From: an uncultured Mollicutes bacterium | GTDB lineage: Bacteria; Bacillota_I; Bacilli_A; RF39; UBA660 | Assembly (NCBI GenBank): GCA_900543055.1 | Contig: UQQI01000003.1 | Location: 1 to 53,640, forward strand | Reading direction: 5' to 3' | DNA length: 53,640 bases | Shown: positions 35,323 to 44,848 of the stretch, piece by piece | Position numbering within the stretch: position 1 is the first letter of the stretch | Layout: each line of letters begins with the position of its first letter | The notes under the pieces: model-generated | The model's database searches: none | The model's input: only the letters and a program-made list of their open reading frames with translations | Told to the model about the DNA's origin: nothing | Translations under genes and position numbers: made by a program

Positions 35323-36021
35323 TTATTGTTTTTTTAATTCTTTTGGAATTACATTTAAATCTTTAATGTTATCTAAATAGAATTCTTTATCTATACCAAA
35401 GTTTAGTGATTTATATATTTCTTGTTCTATCATAGAGGCTCTCTTTCTTTCAAGTGAATAAAATGACATTATATTTTTTGTTGCCAGCATATTAGCATAA
35501 TCATAAAACAATCTATTTCCTTGAAAATTCTTATTTAGTATTTTTGTTGTTTCGTCTTCTATTCTTAAGGGTATTGTCTTACTTATCATTGGAGTTAAAT
35601 TTAGACTATTTATGTTATAGTCATTACTATGTAAGTAGTCGCTTAAAGCCATTCTATTTAAAATATTTAAGAAGTTACCATCTAATATTATATTTTCTTT
35701 ATTGATTACTGATTTTTCTAATTTTTTTCCAAATAATGATTGTAATTCATAAATATTTGGATATTTATTATTTTGTTTTATAAAACTTTTACATATCTCA
35801 TCTATTGATATTATTTTGTATTCAGGATTATTTAAAACAAAGTTTTTTATAGCTGTTGTTTTACCGTTACCAGAATATCCTAATACTACTACTGCATTTA
35901 ATGTAGGATTTTCAACTCTTTCTAATTTTACTTTATCAATTTCATCTAATATTTCTTTAAAATCTTTCCAGTCTCTTTGCCCCAAATCTTGATATTTTTG
36001 TAAATAGTCCATGTATTTCAT
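35323..36021 (-). CDS. P-loop kinase-like protein (zeta-toxin/AAA-like)
   Basis: A 232-residue cytoplasmic protein with Walker A GYSGNGKTTAIKNFVLNN near residue 50 and a probable Walker B in ENIILDGNFLN. KIISIDEICKSF is the acceptor-like strand after the P-loop. The fold resembles zeta-toxin-like or adenylate-kinase-like P-loop proteins, but no antitoxin gene is beside it. It sits 62 bases below the HTH-AAA-CYTH gene and may be co-transcribed with it. Substrate unknown. Confidence 0.7.
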   Translation of the reverse strand: MKYMDYLQKYQDLGQRDWKDFKEILDEIDKVKLERVENPTLNAVVVLGYSGNGKTTAIKNFVLNNPEYKIISIDEICKSFIKQNNKYPNIYELQSLFGKKLEKSVINKENIILDGNFLNILNRMALSDYLHSNDYNINSLNLTPMISKTIPLRIEDETTKILNKNFQGNRLFYDYANMLATKNIMSFYSLERKRASMIEQEIYKSLNFGIDKEFYLDNIKDLNVIPKELKKQ

Positions 36022-36083
36022 AAATAACCCCTCTTTTATAGATAGTTATTATAATACTAGTCTTCATCTATATCAATTGTTTT

Positions 36084-37397
36084 TTATCTTTTTAACACTT
36101 TAGTTTTTGCAAGATTAGAGTTTCTATATCTAGGATCTTCTGTTACTTCTTTTAAAATATCTAAGTAATATGGAAATTCAATTTCTTGCAATTCGTTATT
36201 TAATTCTATTTCTAGAATTGCTAAGTCATTTGAAAAAGGATAAATATCTATTTCAAAATATTGGTTTTTATAAGTTAGACAGTATCTATCTTTTATTATT
36301 TGCCCTTTATTAATGTCCATATTTACTAATTCTTGTATATATTCTTCTTGTGTTAGTCTTGTTTCTTTTTCTATTCTTTTTATATCACTAACATTTATTT
36401 TTTCTGTTTTAGAATATGTATATTTTCCATTTAATCCACGTTGTCTGACTCTTACTTCTTTGTCATTAGATTTTAAATATGTTTGAACTATTTGAACTTT
36501 TTGACAATTAGAAAGTGATTCTAAATATTTTATATCTGGATATTTTATTAGGAATTTTCTTTCTATTTCGTATGGCTCTGGTTCTCCAAGTAAATTTGAT
36601 ATTTCTTTTAATAATCTTTTCATTTTTTCTTCAAAGTCTGTGCTATTATCTATTATTCTTAAATGAGGATGTCCCGTCCATGCAGATATTATTTTGTCAT
36701 CTAAGATTTTTGCTTCTTCTTTTGTTTCTGTTCTCGCAGCATTATCTAAGTTGTAAAACTTGTCTGCTCCTTTAGCCGCTGTTACTAAATGAAATACTGC
36801 ATCATAATTATCTCTTATTTCCACTTCATTTATTCCTAACTCTTTAAGGACTCTTTTAAATTCCTCTTCTGTCATATATGCTTTATTATCAAGCATTCCT
36901 CTATCACATACAATTAAGACTTTATCATTTTTTATTTTTTCGGCACCTTTATCAAAAACTTTTTCTTTTTCTAATTGCAATTTCATCTGACATTTTTGAT
37001 ATTCAGTATTTGTCACACAATCCCAAGGTGTTAAGCCATTTGATATTAGTTCTGTTGCTGTTTCTGGAACAAATAGTACTCCATATCCTTGTTTTTGAAA
37101 GAAGTTTTGAATCCAGTTCATTGCAGTTGTCTTTCCAGCACATGGACCTCCTGTTAATACAACCTTTATTATTTTTTTATTTTCAATTGCATCTTTTCCA
37201 TTTAGTAGTTCTTCTACCGATACATTATAAATTGTTGAGAGTAATTTAATATTATTTGTTGTTGGTTTAGCAATTCCGTTTTCCCATTTTGAAACGGCTT
37301 TATCAGTTACTCCTAACATATCTGCAATATCTTTTTGTGTATACCCACTTTCTATTCTAAGTTTATAAAGTAAATTACCAAAGTCATAATCTCTCAT
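36084..37397 (-). CDS. HTH-AAA-CYTH three-domain fusion protein
   Basis: A 437-residue fusion. Residues 1-65 are an XRE helix-turn-helix (RIESGYTQKDIADMLGVTDK). Residues 75-270 are an AAA_28-type P-loop ATPase with GGPCAGKTT (83-91) and VCDRGMLDN (163-171). Residues 275-437 are a CYTH domain with the metal-binding EIERK (277-281), RVRQRG, and alternating charged strands ending LAILEIEL. CYTH enzymes bind triphosphates in a beta tunnel; AAA_28-CYTH pairs also occur in some eukaryotic proteins. The HTH implies DNA binding controlled by nucleotide or polyphosphate state. ATG at 37397 follows GAGGAGG. Confidence 0.82.
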   Translation of the reverse strand: MRDYDFGNLLYKLRIESGYTQKDIADMLGVTDKAVSKWENGIAKPTTNNIKLLSTIYNVSVEELLNGKDAIENKKIIKVVLTGGPCAGKTTAMNWIQNFFQKQGYGVLFVPETATELISNGLTPWDCVTNTEYQKCQMKLQLEKEKVFDKGAEKIKNDKVLIVCDRGMLDNKAYMTEEEFKRVLKELGINEVEIRDNYDAVFHLVTAAKGADKFYNLDNAARTETKEEAKILDDKIISAWTGHPHLRIIDNSTDFEEKMKRLLKEISNLLGEPEPYEIERKFLIKYPDIKYLESLSNCQKVQIVQTYLKSNDKEVRVRQRGLNGKYTYSKTEKINVSDIKRIEKETRLTQEEYIQELVNMDINKGQIIKDRYCLTYKNQYFEIDIYPFSNDLAILEIELNNELQEIEFPYYLDILKEVTEDPRYRNSNLAKTKVLKR

Positions 37398-37481
37398 ATA
37401 AATCCTCCTCACAAGTTGATTATACTAAAAATAATAATTTAGAGTAAATATTGAATGTAGAAAACAAGTAGAATTATGGTA

Positions 37482-37514
37482 GAAAAAAAGAACTACTATT
37501 ATCTATAGTTCCTT
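37482..37514 (-). terminator. Terminator of the 37519-37830 gene
   Basis: An eight-base stem with one bulge just past the stop codon is followed by TTTTTTTC on the minus strand. Confidence 0.6.
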
Positions 37515-37518
37515 AAAT

Positions 37519-37830
37519 TTAATTATTTACGACTTCTATATAAAATGTATAATCTCTTTTTTTATTATAATTATTTTCTATTGTAATTGTAATTTTTTGT
37601 TTACCTGGAGTTGATGTATCTATATAATCATCTTTTGAAATTATTTTACCTTTTTCAATACTTTTTATAAAAGAAGATATTTTTACTTTTTTATTTATTT
37701 CTACTGTTAAATCATTTTGTAAAATTACACTTGGTAATTCTTTGTTCTTATTATTTATTATAACAAATGTTCCTGCTAGTAAACAAATTATACATATAAC
37801 ATTTGTTATAATGATTATTTTCTTTTTCAT
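37519..37830 (-). CDS. Small membrane-anchored protein with Ig-like domain
   Basis: A 103-residue protein with one N-terminal membrane helix (IIIITNVICIICLLAGTFVI) and an outer beta domain. LTVEINKKVKISSFIKS and DTSTPGKQKITI look like a bacterial Ig-like (DUF5011-type) module, which is usually a repeat in large surface proteins. Here it is a single copy on its own anchor. No lipobox or sortase motif is seen. Confidence 0.68.
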   Translation of the reverse strand: MKKKIIIITNVICIICLLAGTFVIINNKNKELPSVILQNDLTVEINKKVKISSFIKSIEKGKIISKDDYIDTSTPGKQKITITIENNYNKKRDYTFYIEVVNN

Positions 37831-37869
37831 ATTCTCACCAATTTAAATATACTATATTTTTAAGCAAAG

Positions 37870-37902
37870 AAAAATATCTTTTGAAATAATAACAAAAGAT
37901 AT
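37870..37902 (-). terminator. Intrinsic terminator of tRNA-Arg
   Basis: A ten-base-pair stem (37874-37883 with 37893-37902) is followed by TTTTC on the minus strand, 12 bases past the tRNA. Confidence 0.8.
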
Positions 37903-37913
37903 TGATATTTATC

Positions 37914-37990
37914 TGGTGTACCCGACGAGAGTCGAACTCGTGACCTATCGCTTAGGAGGCGATTGCTCTATCCTACTGAGCTACGGATAC
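37914..37990 (-). tRNA. tRNA-Arg (anticodon CCU)
   Basis: A 77-base cloverleaf with encoded CCA. The acceptor GTATCCG pairs with CGGGTAC, including one G-U. The anticodon arm ATCGC/GCGAT encloses CTCCTAA, giving CCT, which reads AGG. The T loop is TTCGACT on stem ACGAG/CTCGT. Confidence 0.93.
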
Positions 37991-37999
37991 ATAAGAGAG

Positions 38000-38476
38000 T
38001 TAAATATACTTACATTTAGCTCCGTTATTTTCATATATTTTTTTAAGTGTTGTTAGTCTGACATTATCATTTGTAAATAAGTTTTTATTATTACTATCTA
38101 TACTAATAAGTTTATCTTTATCTATTTTTTTATAATTAATATTGGTTGTAGATATCAATTTTTTATTTTCTAATACTACTTTATTGTCATAATAATTTAG
38201 TCCATAATACTTACTATATAATAATTCAAAATAAGTTTTGTATTTTTCTAGACTCTCGTCATCATTTAATTGCATAGTCTCTTTAGTAGTTAGATTTTCT
38301 ACTACTTTTTCTTTAAACTTAACTATATAAATAGACTTCATATTCATTACATCTGTTTTACTTTCATAGATACATTTCATTGTACCTGTACTTGGATGTA
38401 GTTTAATCATTGAAACCATTAGTATTAATATAACTAAGACACTTGAAAAGGTTATTAATATTATTTTTTTATTCAT
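38000..38476 (-). CDS. Single-pass membrane protein, unknown
   Basis: A 158-residue protein with one N-terminal helix (IILITFSSVLVILILMVSMI) and an outer domain rich in Lys, Asn and Tyr. KCIYESKTDVMNMKSIYIVK is followed by LTTKETMQLNDDESLEKYKT. The shape recalls YehR/DUF1307-type small envelope proteins, but there is no lipobox and I cannot confirm the family. It begins one base after the RNase J stop, so it is in that operon. Confidence 0.68.
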   Translation of the reverse strand: MNKKIILITFSSVLVILILMVSMIKLHPSTGTMKCIYESKTDVMNMKSIYIVKFKEKVVENLTTKETMQLNDDESLEKYKTYFELLYSKYYGLNYYDNKVVLENKKLISTTNINYKKIDKDKLISIDSNNKNLFTNDNVRLTTLKKIYENNGAKCKYI

Positions 38477-38477
38477 A

Positions 38478-40130
38478 TTATACTTCTTGAATTACTGTAA
38501 TGATCATTGGTTTTGATTCAGTCTTTTTATAGAAAAATTTACCTAATATATCTCTTACATCATTCTTTATTTTAGAGTAGTCTACTCTTTTTGAATTTGG
38601 TTCTATATTTTGTTCAATAGCTTCACGTGAAACTTGTTTTGTTTCTTCAAGTAAATCTTGACTTTCTTTTACATAGATGAATCCTCTTGTTAGTATTTCT
38701 GGGCCACCTATTATTTCTTTAGTATTTTTATCTAAGGTACAGCTTATTATTACTATTCCATTTTCACCTAGCATTTCACGGTCTTTTAATACTAAGTCTC
38801 CAATATCTCCTTGACTATTACCATCTATTAATATTTCATCAGTTTCTATATGTTCAAGTGAATTTGTATTTACTCCTTTGTTCATTTCAAATACGTCTCC
38901 ATTTAATTTTAAAATGATGTTTTCTTTTGGAATGCCTAACTCTTCTGCTATTTCTCCATTTTGATATTGATTTCTATATTCACCTTTTACTGGAAAATAG
39001 TATTTTGGATTCATTAAGTTAATCATTAACATTAAATCTTCACGTGATGCATGATGAAGTAGATGCTTCTTGCTTGATAATGATATTGCATCTGCTCCTA
39101 GCATCGCTATTTCATCCATAATAAGAGCAAGTCTCTTTTCTATTCCTGGATAGCTTGGTTCTGTAATAAAGATTGTATCTGTTTCTTTTATTTCTATAAA
39201 CTTATCAAATCCTTTAATAATTCTTTCTAGATTACCAAATGGTTTTTCTTTGTTATCTGAAATTAATACTAAAGTATTTTTTCCTTCTAAGTCCGCTAGT
39301 GTTCCAATTTTGTCTTTATTAACTATTAAATATCCTTCTGCTATTGCTCTATTAATTGTTTCTTGTAGTTCTTTACCCATAATTACTACTTTTCTATGAG
39401 TATTATTTACTTCGTTAAAGATTTCTTGAATTCTATAGTAGTGTGCTGGCATTACAGTTGCGATTATTCTATCGTCTGTATCATTTAATACTTCTCTTAT
39501 AAAATCACTTACACGGTTATTTGGTGATGTGTGTCCAGGTCTATCTGCGTAGAAAGATTCACATAATAAGCATAAAACTCCTTGTTTTCCAACATAGGCA
39601 AGTTTACCAATATCTGTTTTATATGTTCCTTGCATAGTAGAGTCAAATACAAAGTCTCCTGTATATACTATAGCTCCATCTGGTGTGTATAACACATAAC
39701 AAACTGCATCTGGAATTGAATGTGTTACACTAATTGGAAATATTGAATTTTTTCCAAAGTTTAATTTTATATGTGGTTTTATTTCAATTAATTTAACTTT
39801 ATTCGCAATACTTCTATCTAAGTCTTTTGCAACCATTTCTAAAGTTAATTTAGTTCCATATACTGGAACTTCTGGTAATTGTTCTAATACATCAGGAGTT
39901 GCTCCCATATTACCTTCATGACCGTGTGTTAAAAATATACCTTTAATTTTTTTTCTATTTTTTATTAAGTAATCAATATTTGGAATAATATAATCTATTC
40001 CTAAATTAATATCGTTATCATACTTTAGACCAGCATCGAAAACGAATATGTCTTTATTAACTTCTACTACATACATATTTTTTCCATTTTCATTTAAGCC
40101 ACCTAAAGCAAAAATTTTAATTTTACTCAT
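38478..40130 (-). CDS. rnjB: Ribonuclease J homologue with altered HxHxDH motif (J2-like)
   Basis: A 550-residue beta-CASP metallo-beta-lactamase protein. The fold-defining motif normally reads HGHEDH but here is HGHEGN (residues 69-74), losing the Asp and the last His metal ligands. THSIPDAVCYVL and the Asp in VYTGDFVFD are kept. The beta-CASP C-terminal motif around KKHLLHHASREDLM departs from the usual SGH, though FPVKGEYRNQ is typical. Bacillus RNase J2 is also degenerate at these sites and supports J1. A catalytic J1 should therefore be encoded elsewhere. It has an extended -10 promoter upstream. Confidence 0.86.
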   Translation of the reverse strand: MSKIKIFALGGLNENGKNMYVVEVNKDIFVFDAGLKYDNDINLGIDYIIPNIDYLIKNRKKIKGIFLTHGHEGNMGATPDVLEQLPEVPVYGTKLTLEMVAKDLDRSIANKVKLIEIKPHIKLNFGKNSIFPISVTHSIPDAVCYVLYTPDGAIVYTGDFVFDSTMQGTYKTDIGKLAYVGKQGVLCLLCESFYADRPGHTSPNNRVSDFIREVLNDTDDRIIATVMPAHYYRIQEIFNEVNNTHRKVVIMGKELQETINRAIAEGYLIVNKDKIGTLADLEGKNTLVLISDNKEKPFGNLERIIKGFDKFIEIKETDTIFITEPSYPGIEKRLALIMDEIAMLGADAISLSSKKHLLHHASREDLMLMINLMNPKYYFPVKGEYRNQYQNGEIAEELGIPKENIILKLNGDVFEMNKGVNTNSLEHIETDEILIDGNSQGDIGDLVLKDREMLGENGIVIISCTLDKNTKEIIGGPEILTRGFIYVKESQDLLEETKQVSREAIEQNIEPNSKRVDYSKIKNDVRDILGKFFYKKTESKPMIITVIQEV

Positions 40131-40474
40131 TATATTTCTCCCTTCTATTTTTTCATCTATTATTAATTATATCATAACAAAAACAATAGATTGTTTTATA
40201 AATAAATTTTTACCGATATAAATTAAATATATAAACGAATGAACAACATAAAGATTATAACATTGTTTTTATAAAAAATAAAGTACTTAAAAATCTGGTG
40301 TTAATTTTCGTTAATTTTCATTTGAAAATCCATTTATTAATATGTAACGGAATTAAGTATAAATAAAGTATAATATATATTATTTATAAGTAGATATAAG
40401 AAAATAAAATTCATGTCTTTTTTACTAAAATTTAAAATATTTTTTTCTAAGCCTAAATATACTATTTTTATAAA
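40131..40474. promoter_or_regulatory. Upstream region of RNase J gene, no other gene seen
   Basis: An extended -10 box TGATATAAT reads on the minus strand at 40166-40174 and would drive the RNase J gene. The rest of this 340-base gap is very A+T-rich and holds a tandem TTAATTTTCG-like pair near 40300. I see no protein gene or clear RNA. Confidence 0.5.
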
Positions 40475-40510
40475 AGAAAAAAGTTAGAAAATAATTTTCT
40501 ACTTTTTTCT
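40475..40510. terminator. Bidirectional-looking terminator
   Basis: A sixteen-base stem with one bulge (40475-40491 with 40495-40510) ends the decayed surface-protein gene on the minus strand. Confidence 0.7.
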
Positions 40511-40530
40511 TATCTTTTATTTACTGCTTA

Positions 40531-41955
40531 TTAATAATCTATTTTGGAAATTGGAACTTCAATAACAGGTCTAACTCCAATTAAGACGTCCATTCTTTGA
40601 ACTTCTACACTATGAACACATCTTGAAGTTGTATAAATCATCCATCCATAACTTGACATTGTATTTCTAGGAGTTTCTAACCAATATCCATTGAATTTAG
40701 AATTTTTTTTCTTTGAAAAACTAGTATTTTCAGCAAGATAGAGATGATTATCAAGTTCACCATTCTTCCAAGACGGAACATAAAAAATAACAAGTTTCTT
40801 AACTTTAGATAATGTTAAAAGGCGTGCAGCACATTGCTCCATTGACTTGTAGTAGGAAGTTGCTCCATAGCATTTAAGGAACCATGCCAATTTTCAGCTG
40901 TGGTATAATACTGATAAAACTTATTATTATTAGGTTGTCCTTTACTAACATTATTGTAATATATTAAAGTAGCTATATCACTATTTTCACTCAAATTATT
41001 AAGATAATAAAATCTTTCTGTCTTAGAATTATATACTCCATCACCGTTGACATCGCAATCAAATGTATCACCGGTTGTTAATGTACCAGATAATTCCAAC
41101 GAACCGTATGTAATAGTTGTTGTACCTTTACTTCCGTCTAGTTTATACCCCATTCCTGAACAATAAACACCAAGACATTCCTCTGTATGAAGGCTTGTTG
41201 CACGTTTACATGTATAATAATCAAAATAAATTTTTAAGTCCCCACTTACGTTAGGAATAATCAAAGTATTTCCATTATAACTAAACTCATTACTAGATAA
41301 TATTTTACTATTCATATTAACTTTTAAAATAGCATTCTCTTTATTTTCAATATTAACATTTAAAGTATCTCCATTAATTATTTCTGATACAGAATCTTTA
41401 CTATTTATATTTACATAACTGATATTATATATTCTTTGAAAATCAAAATCCACTTTAAAATCAAAATTAGTATTTGAACAATCATAATACCCTTCTTTGT
41501 TTGATAACTTAAATTGTAATGTTTTTTTAGACCCTAACTTACATTCTATGCCTTCATCACATAAGTTTCGTCTTTAAGTCATAATTAAGAACCTCTACTT
41601 TTAAGTTTTCTTTATTAATATTAATATTTTTAATTTCCATTAAAACATTGCCTAAATTATATACATCAACATTGTATATTATATAAGAGCCTGCTGAATT
41701 TAAGTTAACTTTAGAAACAATATTAGATACATTGTAATCTTCGTAAAAACTAGTCCCATCATATGCCAATAATATATTTATACCAGAAATTCTATTATCT
41801 TCATTTATTCTGACAGTAACTACTAAATCTTTAATATGGACATTATTTTGAAATACTGAGAAACCAACACTTAAAAATAAGATACATGTAATTATTAACG
41901 CATTACATACAATTACTTTTTTTATTCTTAAGTTTTTTACTGTTGTTCTATTTTT
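40531..41955 (-). pseudogene. Decayed surface protein gene with several frameshifts
   Basis: Three frames follow one another. The first (41955-41557) has a signal-like helix (VIVCNALIITCILFLSVGF) then VFQNNVHIKDLVVTVRI, but no usable start codon. One extra base near 41560 breaks it. The second continues as CDEGIECKLGSKKTLQFKLS, then CKRATSLHTEECLG, ITYGSLELSGTLTTGDTFD and QLPTTSQWSNV, to a stop at 40815. The third picks up CAARLLTLSKVKKL, then YWLETP and the end GVRPVIEVPISKIDY. I know this CKRATTLHTEEC...RPVIEV family as large secreted proteins of uncultured gut Firmicutes. The QLPTTSQW-to-AARLLT segment is also shortened. An inactive remnant is most likely. Confidence 0.8.
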
Positions 41956-42028
41956 TTAGTTAATTGTTTTATTTTTTAATATAAAAAATAGTATAACAAA
42001 ACTTAATTTATTCACAATTTCTTATTTA

Positions 42029-42697
42029 CTACTTTACTGCTAGTTTATTTAGAGCAACTTTGGCTGCTTCTTGTTCTGCTTCCTTTTTTGAAGTTCCAAT
42101 TCCTGTTCCATAGACAATGCTGTCTATTACAACATCTACTGTAAATCTTTTGTCGTGAGCAGGTCCTTCTTCATTTACTAATTTATATTCTAGACTTTTT
42201 TGTTCTGTTTGAACATATTCTTGTAAACTACTTTTATAATCACTAAAGAAAGTTACATTAGGATTTTCTATATATGGTACTACTACTTTTAAAATTACAT
42301 TTCTTACAGTCGAGAATCCTAAATCTATATAGATTGCTCCCATTAAGGCTTCAAATATATCAGCTACTATAGCTTTTTTTAAATTTCCACCCTCTTTTTG
42401 TTCACCATGTCCTACTAAAATATATTTAGAAAGACCTAAACCTGTTGCGTAACAATAATTAGCATTTTCACATACATAACTTGCACGTACTTTAGTCATT
42501 TCACCTTCTGTTTCTTTATAATGTGTATATAAATAATCTGCAACAACTAAGTCAAGTACTGCATCCCCTAAAAACTCAAGTCTTTCATAATCATTTTTTG
42601 CTTTATGTTCATTTACATATGAACTATGAGAAAAAGCATTTTTATATAAACTCATATCCTTAGGTTCTATATTTAATCTTTTAAATAATTCTTCCAT
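42029..42697 (-). CDS. rnc: Ribonuclease III
   Basis: A 222-residue double-strand RNA endonuclease of rRNA and mRNA processing. The catalytic signature is ERLEFLGDAVLDLVVADYL, with the second acidic site in VADIFEALMGAIYIDLG. The dsRNA-binding domain runs from about 150 (YKSSLQEYVQ) to GTGIGTSKKEAEQEAAKVAL. ATG at 42697 has GGTGA six bases upstream. The ATG at 42715 lies above that site. The usual neighbours smc and ftsY are not here. Confidence 0.95.
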   Translation of the reverse strand: MEELFKRLNIEPKDMSLYKNAFSHSSYVNEHKAKNDYERLEFLGDAVLDLVVADYLYTHYKETEGEMTKVRASYVCENANYCYATGLGLSKYILVGHGEQKEGGNLKKAIVADIFEALMGAIYIDLGFSTVRNVILKVVVPYIENPNVTFFSDYKSSLQEYVQTEQKSLEYKLVNEEGPAHDKRFTVDVVIDSIVYGTGIGTSKKEAEQEAAKVALNKLAVK

Positions 42698-42721
42698 TAA
42701 AATCACCATAATCATTATAAC

Positions 42722-42753
42722 AAAAAAAATATAACTGCGAAAGTTATATTTTT
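42722..42753 (-). terminator. Intrinsic terminator of the 42752-44740 gene
   Basis: A nine-base-pair stem (42728-42736 with 42742-42750), with a TTCG-containing loop on the minus strand, is followed by TTTTTT. Confidence 0.8.
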
Positions 42754-44740
42754 ATTTCTTAGGAATTACTCCATCAATTGAGGATATTTGTTTATATAAA
42801 GTACTATCTATATAATCTATTGTACTATATATTCTTTCATCTTCTGGAATATCTTCTTCACTAAATAGTGCTAGAGTTTCTAGTTGTTCTTTTTTCTCTG
42901 CTACTTTTTCTGGACTATATGGTAATTTTCCATTTGTTATATCTTCTAATCTTTTTTCATATAATCTCTTATTATTTGTTTTTTGATATTCATCTTTTGC
43001 AAGACTTTTTAGAATTACCATTAAATTATGTTTTTCTCCTGCTTCTCTTTTTTTCTTGTCATCTTCTTCATAGTAGTCATTTAATTCAGATGTTGATAGA
43101 GATAGCATATAACTTATTTCATTATCTAGTTCTAAGACATAATTTTCTAAGTCTGTCCCCGAATAAGACTTTATTCTTTCTTCTTTCCATTTATTAAAGA
43201 TTTCTTTGTTTGTTAAATAATTATTTTTATATCTTTCATAAATAGTTTTTATTTTTTCTTTTTTATCTTTGTTTAATAATTTTGTTTCAAGAACTTTATC
43301 TGTTTCTTTTCTAAATTCAGAAATAGCATTTTCTCCATATCCACCTGATGGAAGTGTTTTTAGATTTGCTATTAATATTTCTATATAATTTTCTAGATTT
43401 TCTTCAGTTGATGTTAGTTTTTCTTCAAATAGTTCGTTTAAATCTTCTAACATATCAGTTGATAAAGAAGCATTGGTTATTTTATCTTCGCAAGATTTTT
43501 TAAATGCGGCTATTTCTATGCTTGAAAAATTTAATTTTTTAAGAGTGTTTAACATAATTTCTAATCTTTCACTTAATTTTTTAGCACTTAGTGTTAATTT
43601 AAAGTTCTCTTGTAAAGCTTCTTTTCTTCTTTCTTTTTCTTCATTTGATAATATTGTTCTTTCAACTTTTCTAATATTTCTTTCTAAAGTATCTTTTGCT
43701 TTAGAGTATTTTATTACATATTTATCGAATACATTCTTAATATCGACTACAGTAGAAATATTAGTTTGGCCTTTAATAGTTGCTCTTGTAATGATATCAT
43801 CAATTTCTTCTTCAAATTCTTTAATGGCATCTTTTGGGTATCCTACATTATCAATTACTAAAAGTTCGTTTTTATATTTTTCTCTAAATATTTCTGGAGT
43901 AATATTATGACCATAATGTTCATTAAAATCTAATATTATTTCTTCTTGTTTTCTTTTTCTTTCATTTTCTTTATATTCACCACTTTGAAGACGTGATATC
44001 CTTATTTCTAATTGCTCTAAGTCTTGATTATATCTAGATAATAATGGTGTATAAATATTTTCATCAATAAAGTCTAATATTTCTTTTGTGGTCCAACCTT
44101 TATTTTTTTTATCAGTAATTGTATTTTTACATCTACTAATAAAACTCTTCAATTTTTCTTCTCCATATCCACCATATTTTAGATTTTTTAAACTTCTTTG
44201 TCTGTCCTCTACTTTTTCTTCTAAATTAATTGGATAACCTAATTCATTTTCTTTATATAATTTTGTAAATGAATCAATCATAGCAATTTTATCTGCATAT
44301 GTTGGTTTAGCCATTTCAAATGTTTTTATTGAATTATTTAATTCTTCTATAATGCTCTTATATTTATTAATGTATTTTTCTGTAACATTCAGCATTTCTT
44401 CTATCATATTATCTTGTGTTAGAGAATTATTACTAGAAATAAATTCTAATTGTTTTCTTAATGAATTTATAGATTCTTTTCCAAATGATAGATTATCCTT
44501 TTCTAAGTATTTATATAGAGCGGATAATTTTTCTTTATCTTCTGAAATAGATAATCTTTTTATTAGATTTTTGTCATATTCTACTGGCAGTTTATCTAAT
44601 TTTTCTATAATTTTCTCTTTATTTAATAACCCTAAGTTTTCTATTACTAATACAAGAGTATCTATTTGTTTTGTTAAATTTACTTTATTTTCTTTCTGTT
44701 CTTCTTTTTTATGTCCAAATAAGCTATCAAAAATACTCAT
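42752..44740 (-). CDS. Large helical protein with internal repeats, unknown
   Basis: A 662-residue cytoplasmic protein, mostly charged helix with likely coiled coils. A recurring unit of roughly 90-110 residues is marked by NLKYGGYGEEKLKSFISRCK (near 186), NVGYPKDAIKEFEEEIDDII (near 298), KLNFSSIEIAAFKKSCEDKI (near 402) and TLPSGGYGENAISEFRKETD (near 473). Each has a turn, then a helix with hydrophobic and acidic residues in register. No catalytic motif or signal peptide is seen. I do not recognise the family. A structural or scaffold role is the simplest guess. AGGAGGGG precedes the ATG at 44740. Confidence 0.75.
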   Translation of the reverse strand: MSIFDSLFGHKKEEQKENKVNLTKQIDTLVLVIENLGLLNKEKIIEKLDKLPVEYDKNLIKRLSISEDKEKLSALYKYLEKDNLSFGKESINSLRKQLEFISSNNSLTQDNMIEEMLNVTEKYINKYKSIIEELNNSIKTFEMAKPTYADKIAMIDSFTKLYKENELGYPINLEEKVEDRQRSLKNLKYGGYGEEKLKSFISRCKNTITDKKNKGWTTKEILDFIDENIYTPLLSRYNQDLEQLEIRISRLQSGEYKENERKRKQEEIILDFNEHYGHNITPEIFREKYKNELLVIDNVGYPKDAIKEFEEEIDDIITRATIKGQTNISTVVDIKNVFDKYVIKYSKAKDTLERNIRKVERTILSNEEKERRKEALQENFKLTLSAKKLSERLEIMLNTLKKLNFSSIEIAAFKKSCEDKITNASLSTDMLEDLNELFEEKLTSTEENLENYIEILIANLKTLPSGGYGENAISEFRKETDKVLETKLLNKDKKEKIKTIYERYKNNYLTNKEIFNKWKEERIKSYSGTDLENYVLELDNEISYMLSLSTSELNDYYEEDDKKKREAGEKHNLMVILKSLAKDEYQKTNNKRLYEKRLEDITNGKLPYSPEKVAEKKEQLETLALFSEEDIPEDERIYSTIDYIDSTLYKQISSIDGVIPKK

Positions 44741-44848
44741 ATAAGACCCCTCCTATTATTTTTTATTTTATCATAGATATATTTTTTATTCAAGAAATTA
44801 TATATTGTAAAAATAGTAAAATAATAGTAAAATAATTTTGGTGATAGT

